Shown: in pieces, positions 9,129-18,574 of the stretch
How positions within the stretch are numbered: the stretch's first letter is position 1
Layout: each line of letters starts with the position of its first letter
NCBI RefSeq assembly: GCF_002834225.1
Contig: NZ_NNSR01000046.1
Span: 16,810-80,809, forward strand
Reading direction: 5' to 3'
DNA from: Ruminococcus bromii
Lineage (GTDB): Bacteria; Bacillota; Clostridia; Oscillospirales; Acutalibacteraceae
DNA length: 64,000 nucleotides
Program-made: the position numbers and the translations under genes
Notes under the pieces: model-generated
What the model was told of the DNA's origin: nothing
Database searches by the model: none
Seen by the model: only the letters and a program-made list of their open reading frames with translations

Positions 9129-10832
9129 TTATTGACCGAACATATAGTTCCAAATTGAGTCGCTGTCACTATTATCGGAACTTTTGCCCTGTGATTGTGA
9201 CGACTTATTCTGTGTGTTTGAATTGCCTGTTGAAGAACTGCCGCTCGGTGAATATTCTGCAAGAGTGAGCTTGAGATTTGCAGTCTTACCGCTTCTTGTA
9301 ACGGTAAAAGTTACTGTATCTCCCACCTTTGAATCCTTGAGGGCTGTTTCAATGTCTGATTTTGAAGAAACACTTGTACCGTTTACTGCGGTAATCATAT
9401 CACCTCTCATAAATCCTGCTTTTTCTGCATTAGAACCGCTTGTTACGGAAAGAACATAACAGCCTGTGTTGCTGAGTCCGTAGTAGAATGCGGAATCGTC
9501 GGATGTGATATCTGTAAGCTCCATACCGAGGTCAACCTTGCCCTTTACATAACCGTATGTTTTGAGATCGTCAATTATATCAAGAACATTGTTAATCGGA
9601 ATAGCAAATGCAATACCTTCAACCTCTGTTGCACTGTCCTTTGCGTTTACAATACCAATAAGCTCACCGTTTGAGTTAAAGAGTCCGCCGCCTGAGTTAC
9701 CGGGGCTGATCTGAGCGTTGTGCTGGAGAAGCGTCATACTCTTACCCTCAACCGTTACCTGACGGGCAAGTGCGCTGATAATACCGTCTGTTACTGTACC
9801 GCCGAGCTGTCCGAGCGGATTACCGATTGCAACAACATAGTCGCCTACTGCAAGATCTGAGCTGTTGCCCATTGTTGCGGCTGAAAGACCTGTTGCATCT
9901 ATTTTAAGAAGTGCGATATCGTTGTCCTCATCACTGCCGATTAACTTAGCCTTGTATGAAGTTGCACCGTCACGGAGTGTTACCGTGATATTCTCCGCAC
10001 CTTCGATTACATGGTGGTTTGTGATGATGTAACCGTCCTCAGAAATGATAACACCTGAACCTGCACCCTGCTGAACATACTGCTGAGCAAATCCGCCTGT
10101 TACAACGCTTTCGGTAGCAATTTCAACTACGCTGTCGGCTGTTTTCTTAACAATTTGGGAAGTTGTTCCGCTGAGAGCGGCATTGCTTGTGGTTGATGTG
10201 CTGTTTGCGGATGCCTGCTTGATGTTTACACTTGAAGATGAGTTGTTGTTAAGTGATGATGCAAGCATACTGCCACCGAATCCTGCACCGCCGCCGAGAA
10301 TAATTGCAGCTACAAGCATTGCGGCTACAAAACCCTTTGATGCTGGTTTCTTCGGCTTTTTAGGCTTTTTAACTTTTACTTTCTTAGCCTTTGGTGCGGA
10401 ATACTGTTGATTTGCATACGGTGAACCCGACTGTGAGCCGTATGGATTCTGTGACGGATTGCCGTATGAATAGTTGTTAGTCTGCTGTGAAGAATATGGG
10501 TTTGAAGAATACTGTGAACCGTATGAATCCGATGAGTAGTTCTGTGAAGATGTACCCGATGCTGTGTTTGAAGAATAAGCGTTTTCATAACGATTAGGGT
10601 TGTGTGACGCATTCTCATTGTTACCGTTTATATACGAATGGCGGTACTCACCCGAATTTACGCCTGATGTTGAATTTGTGTTCCACTCATAAGAGCTTTC
10701 TGTGTTTTCTGCAGTTGATGCAGACTGTGAATCTGATGATGAATGAATATCCTGATAGTTGTTGTCAGCAGTATTATTATCTGACGAATAACCATCATAA
10801 CCGTTGTTATTGTTTTCAAAGTTATCGTTCAT
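9129..10832 (-). CDS. htrA: Membrane-anchored HtrA/DegP-like serine protease with PDZ domain
   Basis: Envelope quality-control protease, 567 residues. Residues 1-145 are disordered and rich in Asn, Ser, Tyr, Gln and Gly; a Lys/Pro stretch (KKVKVKKPKKPKK) and one TM segment (about 167-190) follow, giving a cytoplasmic N-terminus and external catalytic domain. The trypsin-like triad is visible as His in TNHHVIEG, Asp in DNDIALLKID and Ser in SPGNSGGGLF. A PDZ domain (about 430-525) precedes a Ser/Asn-rich tail ending IWNYMFGQ. GGAGG lies 7 bases before the ATG. Regulation was not seen. Confidence 0.93.
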   Translation of the reverse strand: MNDNFENNNNGYDGYSSDNNTADNNYQDIHSSSDSQSASTAENTESSYEWNTNSTSGVNSGEYRHSYINGNNENASHNPNRYENAYSSNTASGTSSQNYSSDSYGSQYSSNPYSSQQTNNYSYGNPSQNPYGSQSGSPYANQQYSAPKAKKVKVKKPKKPKKPASKGFVAAMLVAAIILGGGAGFGGSMLASSLNNNSSSSVNIKQASANSTSTTSNAALSGTTSQIVKKTADSVVEIATESVVTGGFAQQYVQQGAGSGVIISEDGYIITNHHVIEGAENITVTLRDGATSYKAKLIGSDEDNDIALLKIDATGLSAATMGNSSDLAVGDYVVAIGNPLGQLGGTVTDGIISALARQVTVEGKSMTLLQHNAQISPGNSGGGLFNSNGELIGIVNAKDSATEVEGIAFAIPINNVLDIIDDLKTYGYVKGKVDLGMELTDITSDDSAFYYGLSNTGCYVLSVTSGSNAEKAGFMRGDMITAVNGTSVSSKSDIETALKDSKVGDTVTFTVTRSGKTANLKLTLAEYSPSGSSSTGNSNTQNKSSQSQGKSSDNSDSDSIWNYMFGQ

Positions 10833-11035
10833 AACTGTGCCTCCGATTAAAAGTTATATTTTCAAAAGACTTCATCGAATGTCGGTGTTGTTTTTTGATG
10901 TTGTAGATATAATAAAGCCCCAAAGTGAAAAGTATATGAAATACGGCTGAATTAATGTTGAAAGCAAGAAAATAGTATGTGAAAATTCGGTGTGCGTTGT
11001 GAGGAGTACGACACAATCATCTGTATTCACGAAAA

Positions 11036-11061
11036 AAGGGCAGAACAAAACGCTCTGCCCT
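11036..11061 (-). terminator. Terminator downstream of the small two-TM protein gene
   Basis: Minus-strand hairpin with arms GGGCAGA (11038-11044 and 11054-11060) followed on that strand by a run of six T. Confidence 0.75.
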
Positions 11062-11103
11062 ATATAATGTTTAAGATAATAACAATTTTAAATATCAGTT
11101 ATC

Positions 11104-11580
11104 CTAAATTTGATAATAACGAAATAACTCATCAAGAATACTTTTCATATTTTTAAATTGAGTATTTGTGATTTTTATGATTACGCAAAGGAATAAAGTC
11201 AGAATAGCTACAATTATAGTTGGAAATCCCAAAATTCCTGCAACCGAAATAAAATGAATACCGATCAAGAAGAAGTACAAAAAGATTGCTAAACCAACAG
11301 CCATTATTGGATTTGGAAACATTCTGACAGTTAAATCAGAATATCCACAATCTTCCTCTATCTTACCTGAAAAAATCGGACTCAGGCTATAAATTCCACC
11401 GTAATTTTTAGCCGGTACAAATTTCATTTTAAAGCCCTTATCCGTAAATTTTACATCATAGGAGTAATCCTCTCTCTTAATGTCAGCACCATACTTAGAA
11501 TTACTTTTAATTATATCATTTATGTGTTCTTCGGATAAAGAAAGTTTATAATGAAGTTTATCAAAGAATTTTATAATCAT
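11104..11580 (-). CDS. Hypothetical two-TM protein
   Basis: 158 residues, not recognised. An N-terminal soluble region (1-88) with many charged and aromatic residues precedes two hydrophobic segments (about 89-112 and 117-138) and a short C-terminal helix, so both termini probably face the cytoplasm. GGAG lies 8 bases before the ATG and a terminator follows, which supports a real gene. It sits downstream of the exonuclease on the same strand with a 27-base gap. No motif suggests a function. Confidence 0.6.
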   Translation of the reverse strand: MIIKFFDKLHYKLSLSEEHINDIIKSNSKYGADIKREDYSYDVKFTDKGFKMKFVPAKNYGGIYSLSPIFSGKIEEDCGYSDLTVRMFPNPIMAVGLAIFLYFFLIGIHFISVAGILGFPTIIVAILTLFLCVIIKITNTQFKNMKSILDELFRYYQI

Positions 11581-11607
11581 AGAAATAACTCCATATACAA
11601 AAGGTAC

Positions 11608-12498
11608 TCAGTTTGCCGAAACGGTGTTCACCTGTTCTTTTGTTTGGGGCTTCTTTTCAACCTTTTCGTTGAGCTTTTTCTTTACAGAAACTTCGTCAAA
11701 CTTCTTTTTGAAGGATACTCTGCCGTTGAACTTCTTTCTGCAATATTTGCATGAAAATTCGGCGGTAAAGCTTTTGTTGTGAAGTCGCCACTTTGAAAGC
11801 TGAACAAGCGGTTTTCCGCAATCTTCACAATCGAAAAACATAACGCTTTTGTCAACATCGGGACTGTTGATATCTGTAACAAAATGATTTTTGAACAGCA
11901 GTCTGTCATAGAATTCGTCACAAACAGCATCTTTAATGTACGGCTTTAACGGATACTTACCGTAAAAAGCCTTCATACATTCCAATGTCAGGTACACATC
12001 GGCAAGAGCCCTGTGCTGATCATCTTCCGAAAAATCAACACCTGCCATTTCGGCACAGGCACCGAGTCCCAGCTGACAGGATGAATCGTGCAAATCAAGA
12101 CAATCTTCACAATAGCTTTGCAGATTGCAATAGCGTGAGAGAAACGGAAGTCTGGTTCTGCCCGTGTAGTAGCTGTAGTTTTCGATAAGAGCATGAAGGT
12201 CGGAGTCGCTCCATGTCATAAGCACACCGTCACCCAGAAAATCCGAGAACAGGCTGATTGCTCTGATAAAGCTGACGCCATCGTCCTTCAACTCTTCATT
12301 TGTTATTTTAGTAAGCTGTTTTACCTTACTGCATAGCTTTTTGCCGATTTTCGGAGCAACAAGCATTGTAAAGGTGTCGCATACATTCAGTTCATCATCA
12401 AGCTTAACCGCACCGATTTCAATTATTTCATTGACAAATTTGTGCAGAATCTTGCTGTATGAACCGTTCCATTCAAGGTCAAGAATTACATAACTCAT
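11608..12498 (-). CDS. DEDDh 3'-5' exonuclease-like protein with C-terminal zinc-ribbon
   Basis: 296 residues. The N-terminal exonuclease fold has the Exo I motif as ILDLEWN (Asp7, Glu9), an Exo II-like Asp in TWSDSDLHAL, and Exo III as HRALADVYLT, giving the DEDDh set seen in DnaQ/KapD-type nucleases. The C-terminal 90 residues contain two CxxC pairs (CEDCG and CKYCR) about 35 residues apart, a likely zinc-binding treble clef or ribbon, then a Lys-rich tail. Substrate (DNA or RNA) is unknown. Eight bases separate it from the typA stop, so they are probably co-transcribed. Confidence 0.8.
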   Translation of the reverse strand: MSYVILDLEWNGSYSKILHKFVNEIIEIGAVKLDDELNVCDTFTMLVAPKIGKKLCSKVKQLTKITNEELKDDGVSFIRAISLFSDFLGDGVLMTWSDSDLHALIENYSYYTGRTRLPFLSRYCNLQSYCEDCLDLHDSSCQLGLGACAEMAGVDFSEDDQHRALADVYLTLECMKAFYGKYPLKPYIKDAVCDEFYDRLLFKNHFVTDINSPDVDKSVMFFDCEDCGKPLVQLSKWRLHNKSFTAEFSCKYCRKKFNGRVSFKKKFDEVSVKKKLNEKVEKKPQTKEQVNTVSAN

Positions 12499-12506
12499 TA
12501 TTTTAA

Positions 12507-14327
12507 TTATTTCTTACGGAATGCCTGTTTCATACGCTGTTCTTTTGAAAGAATACGCTTACGCATACGGATATTTTCGGGAGTAACCTCAACAAGCTCA
12601 TCATCAGCGATGAATTCAAGGCACTGTTCAAGCGACATAATTGTCGGAGGTGTAAGCTTGAGAGCGTCATCAGAACCCGATGCACGGGTGTTTGTGATGT
12701 GCTTTTTCTTGCAGACATTAACTGTGATATCCTCAGACTTAGGACTTGCGCCTACAATCATACCCTCGTAAACAGGAACACCGGGTCCGATAAAGAGTCT
12801 GCCTCTTTCCTGAGCGGCATAAAGACCGTAGGTTACAGTTTCGCCTGTTTCAAAAGCGATAAGTGAACCCTGATGGCGGGTTACGATTTCACCCTTGTAT
12901 GGCTCATAACCGTCAAATACATGGTTCATAATACCGTTACCGTTTGTATCTGTAAGGAATTCGGGGCGATAACCCATAAGACCTCTTGACGGGATTCTGA
13001 ATTCAATGTGAGTAACACCGCCTTCACGAGTACCCATATTGATAAGCTCACCTTTTCTTGAACCGAGCTTTTCCATTACAGGACCAACATATGTGTCGGG
13101 AACTTCAATGATAAGAAACTCCATAGGCTCATGAAGCTTGCCGTCAATCATCTTTGTAATAACCTGCGGACGGGAAACCTGAAATTCATAATTCTGACGG
13201 CGCATTGTTTCGATAAGGATTGAAAGGTGGAGTTCACCTCTGCCCGATACCTTGAATGTATCGGCGCTGTCTGTTTCTTCAACACGAAGGGCAACATTTG
13301 TTTCAATTTCCTTGAAAAGTCTGTCACGAAGGTTACGGGAGGTTACATACTTACCCTCTCTGCCTGCAAACGGTGAGTTGTTTACGATAAAGTTCATTGA
13401 AACCGTAGGCTCGTCAATCTTTACGAATGGGAGCGGCTCAACACAATCATTTGAACAGATTGTTTCACCGATATTGATATCCTGAACACCGCTTACGCAA
13501 ACGATGTCGCCGACTGTTGCAGTGTCACATTCAACTCTTTTAAGTCCTTCAAACTGATACAGCTTTGCAATTCTTACATTCTGAGTTGTACCGTCTGTGT
13601 GACAGAGAACGGCAGCCTGTCCGTTCTTTGCAGTACCTCTTTCAACACGGCCTACACCGATTCTGCCGACAAACTTATCGGAGTCAATGTTTGAAATAAG
13701 GAGCTGGAGTTCTCCGTTCATATCACCCTGAGGAGCAGGGATTTCTTTTACAATTGCGTCAAAGAGAGGTTTCATATCCGTACCGGGTTCATGATAATCC
13801 TCTGATGCATAGCCGTCACGGGCAGACGCATAAATTACAGGAAACTCAAGCTGATCTTCATCGGCGCCGAGTTCGATGAAGAGGTCGAGAACCTCGTCAA
13901 CAACCTCCTCGGGTCTTGCACCGGGACGGTCGATTTTGTTAAGAACAACAAGCGGCTTTTTGCCGAGGCCGAGTGCCTTTTTAAGAACAAATCTTGTCTG
14001 CGGCATACAACCCTCAAATGCGTCAACAAGCAATACAACACCGTCAACCATCTGGAGAATACGCTCAACCTCACCGCCGAAATCGGCATGACCGGGGGTG
14101 TCAACAATGTTAATTTTGATGCCGTTGTACATTACGGCTGTCGGCTTCGAAAGGATTGTGATACCTCTTTCACGCTCAAGGTCATTAGAGTCCATTACTC
14201 TTTCTTCTACATTTTCATTTGCTCTGAAAACACCGCTCTGCTTCAAAAGCTGGTCAACCAGAGTAGTTTTGCCGTGGTCAACATGGGCGATAATTGCAAT
14301 ATTTCTTAAATTCTCTCTTACATCCAT
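12507..14327 (-). CDS. typA: Ribosome-associated translational GTPase TypA/BipA
   Basis: GTPase of the EF-G family acting on ribosomes, linked to stress and 50S assembly. G1 AHVDHGKTTL near residue 14, G2 RERGITILSK, G3 DTPGHADF, G4 NKIDRP; then domain II, EF-G-like domains III and V and the TypA C-terminal domain ending in a basic tail. About 606 residues, normal for the family. The start is the ATG at 14327, since GAGG lies 7 bases upstream and the protein then begins MDVRENLRN; an in-frame ATG 120 bases upstream lacks homology. Confidence 0.95.
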   Translation of the reverse strand: MDVRENLRNIAIIAHVDHGKTTLVDQLLKQSGVFRANENVEERVMDSNDLERERGITILSKPTAVMYNGIKINIVDTPGHADFGGEVERILQMVDGVVLLVDAFEGCMPQTRFVLKKALGLGKKPLVVLNKIDRPGARPEEVVDEVLDLFIELGADEDQLEFPVIYASARDGYASEDYHEPGTDMKPLFDAIVKEIPAPQGDMNGELQLLISNIDSDKFVGRIGVGRVERGTAKNGQAAVLCHTDGTTQNVRIAKLYQFEGLKRVECDTATVGDIVCVSGVQDINIGETICSNDCVEPLPFVKIDEPTVSMNFIVNNSPFAGREGKYVTSRNLRDRLFKEIETNVALRVEETDSADTFKVSGRGELHLSILIETMRRQNYEFQVSRPQVITKMIDGKLHEPMEFLIIEVPDTYVGPVMEKLGSRKGELINMGTREGGVTHIEFRIPSRGLMGYRPEFLTDTNGNGIMNHVFDGYEPYKGEIVTRHQGSLIAFETGETVTYGLYAAQERGRLFIGPGVPVYEGMIVGASPKSEDITVNVCKKKHITNTRASGSDDALKLTPPTIMSLEQCLEFIADDELVEVTPENIRMRKRILSKEQRMKQAFRKK

Positions 14328-14534
14328 AAAAATACCTCGTTTTGCTAAAATCACATAAATCTTATTGCATACATCAAGCATTATAACACTATAAAAGCTA
14401 AAATTCAATTTATATTTTTCATCACCTTTTATGCTAATATCCGACACTTTTTGAACATTTTTCCGATAGAAAACCGCAAAAAATATTTTTTAGTGAAAAA
14501 ATAACGATTTTCACTCATTTTGCGTGAATTTTTC

Positions 14535-14563
14535 TTTACAATATCTCAAGATTGTTATATAAT
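14535..14563 (+). promoter_or_regulatory. Predicted sigma-A promoter of the acn-icd-rex operon
   Basis: -35 TTTACA (14535-14540), 17-base spacer, perfect -10 TATAAT (14558-14563), about 70 bases before the acn ATG. Confidence 0.75.
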
Positions 14564-14569
14564 TAACAT
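14552..14569 (+). promoter_or_regulatory. Predicted Rex operator overlapping the -10 box
   Basis: The 18-mer TTGTTATATAATTAACAT matches the Firmicutes Rex consensus TTGTTAA-N4-TTAACAA at 12 of 14 defined positions. It covers the -10 hexamer of the operon that encodes Rex itself, a placement expected for repression by blocking RNA polymerase and for redox-sensitive autoregulation. Confidence 0.7.
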
Positions 14570-14632
14570 AGTGTTTTGCATTTTTTTGCAGGACTGAATT
14601 ATGATAGGCATTAATTTTTAGGAGGTAATATT

Positions 14633-16564
14633 ATGGGCTACACGATTGCGCAGAAAATCATCAAGAATCATCTTGTCTGCGGAGAAATGACCGTTGGCAG
14701 TGATATCGGTCTTAAAATCGACCAGACTCTTACTCAGGATGCAACAGGCACTATGGCTTATATCGAATATGAGGCTATGGGCATTCCGAGAGTAAAAACA
14801 GAAAAAAGCGTTGCTTACATTGATCACAACACACTTCAGACAGGTTTTGAGAACGCCGATGACCACAGATTTATTCAGTCTGTTTGTAAAAAGCACGGTA
14901 TCTATTTTTCAAGACCCGGCAACGGCATTTGTCACCAGGTTCACCTTGAAAGATTCGGTAAACCGGGAAAGACTTTAATCGGTTCTGACAGCCACACTCC
15001 GACAGGCGGCGGTATCGGTATGCTTGCAATCGGTGCAGGCGGTCTTGATGTTGCTGTTGCAATGGGTGGCGGTGCATACTATATTACTATGCCGAAAATG
15101 GTAAGAGTTAATCTTACGGGCAAACTCAGTCCGTGGGTTTCTGCAAAAGATATTATTCTCGCAGTTCTTCGTGTTATGAGCGTTAAGGGCGGCGTTGGCA
15201 AGATTGTTGAGTACGGCGGAGAAGGTGTTGCCACACTTACGGTTCCCGAAAGAGCAACAATCACAAATATGGGTGCAGAGCTTGGTGCTACAACTTCTGT
15301 ATTCCCGTCTGATGAAACAACAAGAAAGTTCCTCAAGGCTCAGGGTCGTGAGGAAGATTATACAGAGCTTAAGGCTGATGATGACGCTGTTTATGACGAA
15401 GTTATCGAAATCAACCTTTCAGAGCTTGAACCGCTTGCAGCCTGTCCGCATTCACCCGACAATGTTAAGCCAATCAAAGAGCTTGAGGGCAAGAAGATTG
15501 ATCAGGTTTGTATCGGTTCATGTACAAACTCAAGCTACCTTGACCTTATGAGAGTTGCTCACATTCTCAAGGGCAAAAAGGTTGCAGACAATGTATCGCT
15601 CGCAATTGCTCCGGGTTCAAAGCAGGTATTCAATATGCTCGCTCTCAACGGCGCACTCGGCGACATGATTGCAGCAGGTGCAAGAATCCTTGAAAGTGCC
15701 TGCGGTCCTTGTATCGGTATGGGACAGTCACCTAACAGCGGCGGTATCTCACTCAGAACATTCAACCGTAACTTTGAGGGCAGAAGCGGAACGGCAGACG
15801 GTCAGATTTATCTTGTATCTCCGGAAACTGCGGCTGTTTCTGCAATCAACGGCGTATTTACAGACCCGAGATGTCTTGGTGCGGCTGCTGAGATTGAAAT
15901 GCCCGAAAAATTCCTCATCAATGACAATATGGTTATTGATCCCGCTCCTGTTGAAGAAATGGACAGCGTAGAAATTCTCCGTGGTCCTAACATCAAGAGC
16001 TATCCCGAAACTCATCCGCTCACAGATTCTATCGAGGCGTCATGTTCACTCAAGGTCGGCGACAACATTACAACTGACCATATTATGCCTGCAGGCGCAA
16101 AGATTCTTCCGCTCCGTTCAAATATCCCGAAAATTTCAGAGCATTGCTTTACAGTATGCGACAAGGAATTCCCAACCCGTGCAAAGACACTCGGCAAAAG
16201 CATTATTGTCGGCGGTGAAAACTACGGTCAGGGTTCATCCCGTGAGCATGCAGCTCTCGCTCCCCTTTTCCTCGGTGTTAAGGCTGTACTCGTAAAGAGC
16301 TTTGCAAGAATTCACAAGAGCAACCTTATCAATGCAGGCATTCTTCCGCTTACATTCGTAAACGCAGAAGATTATGATAAAATCAAACTTGGCGATATGC
16401 TTGAACTTCCGAATGTTAAGGACGAAATTGCAAACGGCAAGCAGGTTACTGTTGTAAACAAAACAACAGGCGACACAATTGTTGCTGACTGTGAGCTTTC
16501 AGACAGAACAAGAAACATTATCATTGCAGGCGGTCTGCTTGACTACACAAAGGAGAACAGCTGA
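14633..16564 (+). CDS. acnA: Aconitate hydratase
   Basis: Converts citrate to isocitrate through a 4Fe-4S cluster. Cluster cysteines are visible in IGSCTNSSY (near residue 300) and ACGPCIGMG (near 360). Other aconitase signatures are IGSDSHTPT, the swivel-domain segment [14 protein letters not shown] and [14 protein letters not shown]. At 643 residues it is the short single-chain form found in many anaerobes rather than the ~900-residue AcnA. AGGAGG lies just upstream of the ATG. First gene of the operon with icd and rex; together with icd it makes 2-oxoglutarate for glutamate synthesis. Citrate synthase is not in the window. Confidence 0.93.
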   Translation: MGYTIAQKIIKNHLVCGEMTVGSDIGLKIDQTLTQDATGTMAYIEYEAMGIPRVKTEKSVAYIDHNTLQTGFENADDHRFIQSVCKKHGIYFSRPGNGICHQVHLERFGKPGKTLIGSDSHTPTGGGIGMLAIGAGGLDVAVAMGGGAYYITMPKMVRVNLTGKLSPWVSAKDIILAVLRVMSVKGGVGKIVEYGGEGVATLTVPERATITNMGAELGATTSVFPSDETTRKFLKAQGREEDYTELKADDDAVYDEVIEINLSELEPLAACPHSPDNVKPIKELEGKKIDQVCIGSCTNSSYLDLMRVAHILKGKKVADNVSLAIAPGSKQVFNMLALNGALGDMIAAGARILESACGPCIGMGQSPNSGGISLRTFNRNFEGRSGTADGQIYLVSPETAAVSAINGVFTDPRCLGAAAEIEMPEKFLINDNMVIDPAPVEEMDSVEILRGPNIKSYPETHPLTDSIEASCSLKVGDNITTDHIMPAGAKILPLRSNIPKISEHCFTVCDKEFPTRAKTLGKSIIVGGENYGQGSSREHAALAPLFLGVKAVLVKSFARIHKSNLINAGILPLTFVNAEDYDKIKLGDMLELPNVKDEIANGKQVTVVNKTTGDTIVADCELSDRTRNIIIAGGLLDYTKENS

Positions 16565-16565
16565 T

Positions 16566-17774
16566 ATGGAAAAAATTAAAATGGTCACTCCTCTCGTAGA
16601 GATGGACGGCGACGAGATGACAAGAGTCATCTGGAAACAGATTAAAGACATTCTCATCACACCTTATGTTGACCTCAAAACAGAATACTATGACCTCGGT
16701 CTTGAGCACAGAAACGAAACAGACGATCAGGTTACAGTTGACAGCGCCAACGCAACAAAGAAATACGGTGTTGCTGTTAAGTGTGCCACAATCACACCTA
16801 ATGCCGCAAGAATGACAGAGTACAACCTCAAGAGTATGTGGAAATCACCTAACGGTACGATTCGTGCTATCCTTGACGGTACGGTATTCAGAAGCCCGAT
16901 TCTTGTCAAGGGCATTGTTCCCTACATTCCTACATGGAAAAAGCCAATCTGCATTGCCCGTCACGCATACGGTGATGTTTATAAGAACACAGAGATGAAG
17001 GTTGAGGCAGGAAGCAAGGCAGAGCTTTGCGTCACAAAGCCTGACGGTACCGAGGAGAGAAGCACAATCTTTGACTTCAAGACTGACGGTATTATTCAGG
17101 GTATGCACAACATTGACAAGAGTATCTCATCATTTGCCCGTTCATGCTTTAACTATGCACTTGATCAGAAGCTTGATGTTTGGTTTGCTACAAAGGATAC
17201 AATCAGCAAGATTTATGACCACAGATTCAAGGACATTTTCAACGAAATCTTTGAGAATGAGTACAAAGAGAAGTTTGAGAACGCAGGTATTACATACTTC
17301 TATACACTTATTGATGACGCTGTTGCAAGAGTTATCAGAAGTGAAGGCGGCTATATGTGGGCTTGCAAGAACTATGACGGTGATGTTATGAGTGATATGA
17401 TTGCAACTGCATTCGGTTCGCTTGCAATGATGACAAGTGTGCTTGTTTCTCCCGACGGCATCTATGAATACGAGGCTGCTCACGGCACAGTTCAGCGCCA
17501 CTACTACAAGTATCTCAAGGGTGAAGAAACTTCTACAAACTCTGTTGCAACTTTGTTTGCATGGACAGGCGCACTTCGCAAGAGAGGCGAACTTGACGGT
17601 CTTGACGACCTTATGAAGTTTGCAGACAAGCTTGAGGCAGCAACAATCAAGACAATTGAGGACGGCGTTATGACAGGCGATCTCTACGCTATCTCGACAC
17701 TTGAGAACAAAAAGAAAGTAAACACAGAAGAATTTCTCAAGGCTATTGACGAGCGTCTTGCAGCATCTCTCTGA
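16566..17774 (+). CDS. icd: NADP-dependent isocitrate dehydrogenase, eukaryotic-type dimeric form
   Basis: Oxidative decarboxylation of isocitrate to 2-oxoglutarate. 402 residues beginning [20 protein letters not shown], the signature N-terminus of the homodimeric NADP-IDH also found in mitochondria. The substrate-binding motif SPNGTIR and the metal-binding region [16 protein letters not shown] are clear, and [14 protein letters not shown] marks the cofactor region. The ATG lies one base after the acn stop; its ribosome site AAGGAG is inside the end of acn. Cofactor choice (NADP) is inferred from family. Confidence 0.95.
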   Translation: MEKIKMVTPLVEMDGDEMTRVIWKQIKDILITPYVDLKTEYYDLGLEHRNETDDQVTVDSANATKKYGVAVKCATITPNAARMTEYNLKSMWKSPNGTIRAILDGTVFRSPILVKGIVPYIPTWKKPICIARHAYGDVYKNTEMKVEAGSKAELCVTKPDGTEERSTIFDFKTDGIIQGMHNIDKSISSFARSCFNYALDQKLDVWFATKDTISKIYDHRFKDIFNEIFENEYKEKFENAGITYFYTLIDDAVARVIRSEGGYMWACKNYDGDVMSDMIATAFGSLAMMTSVLVSPDGIYEYEAAHGTVQRHYYKYLKGEETSTNSVATLFAWTGALRKRGELDGLDDLMKFADKLEAATIKTIEDGVMTGDLYAISTLENKKKVNTEEFLKAIDERLAASL

Positions 17775-17802
17775 TTTTAAAGTTAAAGGAGCATAGTGAG
17801 TA

Positions 17803-18435
17803 ATGTCTAAGAATGACAGTATTTCAATGTCGGTTATCAGGCGTTTGCCAAGATATTACCGCTTTTTATCAGAACTGAATGACCAGAACATTGACAAAAT
17901 TTCTTCAACTAAGCTTGCACAAATTATGAATGTGACAGCCTCACAGGTGAGGCAGGATCTTAACTGCTTCGGCGGTTTCGGTCAGCAAGGTTACGGTTAC
18001 AGCGTAAGTCAGCTGAAAGAGGAAATCAAGAACATTCTCGGTCTTAACAACGATTACAAGGCCATTCTTATCGGTGCGGGTAATCTTGGTAAAGCCGTTG
18101 CAATGCACATGAATTTTGAAAAACTCGGTTTTGAGCTTATCGCCTGTTTCGACAACAACGAACAGAAAGTCGGTTCAAAGCTCAACGGAATTACAGTTAA
18201 AAACGAAAGTGAGCTTGACGATTTTTGCAATAAAAATCATATTGACACAGCGTTTTTGTGCATTCCCCGTGTTTGTGTTGAAAATGTTCTCGATAAGCTT
18301 TATTCACACGGAATCAAGAATTACTGGAATTTCAGCCACTATGATATAAATGCTCGTTATAATGATACTATGGTAGAGAATGTTCATCTCAGCGACAGCC
18401 TTATGACTCTCTGCTACAGAATGAACAACAACTGA
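17803..18435 (+). CDS. rex: Redox-sensing transcriptional repressor Rex
   Basis: Senses NADH/NAD+ and represses fermentation and respiration genes when NADH is low. 210 residues: winged helix 1-80 with RLPRYYRFL and the recognition region TASQVRQDLNCFGGFG, and a Rossmann domain with ILIGAGNLGKAVA near residue 90. Both are diagnostic. It is third in the acn-icd-rex operon, 28 bases after icd, and a Rex-type operator overlies the operon promoter. The C-terminus (LSDSLMTLCYRMNNN) is the domain-swapped helix of the family. Confidence 0.96.
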   Translation: MSKNDSISMSVIRRLPRYYRFLSELNDQNIDKISSTKLAQIMNVTASQVRQDLNCFGGFGQQGYGYSVSQLKEEIKNILGLNNDYKAILIGAGNLGKAVAMHMNFEKLGFELIACFDNNEQKVGSKLNGITVKNESELDDFCNKNHIDTAFLCIPRVCVENVLDKLYSHGIKNYWNFSHYDINARYNDTMVENVHLSDSLMTLCYRMNNN

Positions 18436-18445
18436 TAAACCAATG

Positions 18446-18484
18446 ACTCCCCGACAGTTTTATAAGCTGTCGGGGAGTTTTTCG
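18446..18484 (+). terminator. Terminator after rex
   Basis: Perfect 12-bp stem (18446-18457 and 18467-18478, core CTCCCCGACAG), 9-base loop, then TTTTTCG. Confidence 0.9.
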
Positions 18485-18516
18485 TTACAGAGCAATAATA
18501 ACCTTTTTTAGCGATT

Positions 18517-18544
18517 AAAAGGGCTGACCGTTTAAGGTCAGCCC
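18517..18544 (-). terminator. Terminator after the dockerin pullulanase gene
   Basis: Minus-strand hairpin, arms GGGCTGACC at 18521-18529 and 18536-18544, followed on that strand by TTTTAAT; 30 bases after the stop. Confidence 0.8.
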
Positions 18545-18574
18545 TCTTTTGCAATTTGTGTTTGTGATTTCAGA

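Larger units (their letters stand above)
14328..14632. other. Divergent intergenic region typA / acn
   Basis: 305 bases, AT-rich. It holds the acn promoter and Rex-like operator (listed separately). The typA side has no promoter that I could place with confidence. Confidence 0.5.
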
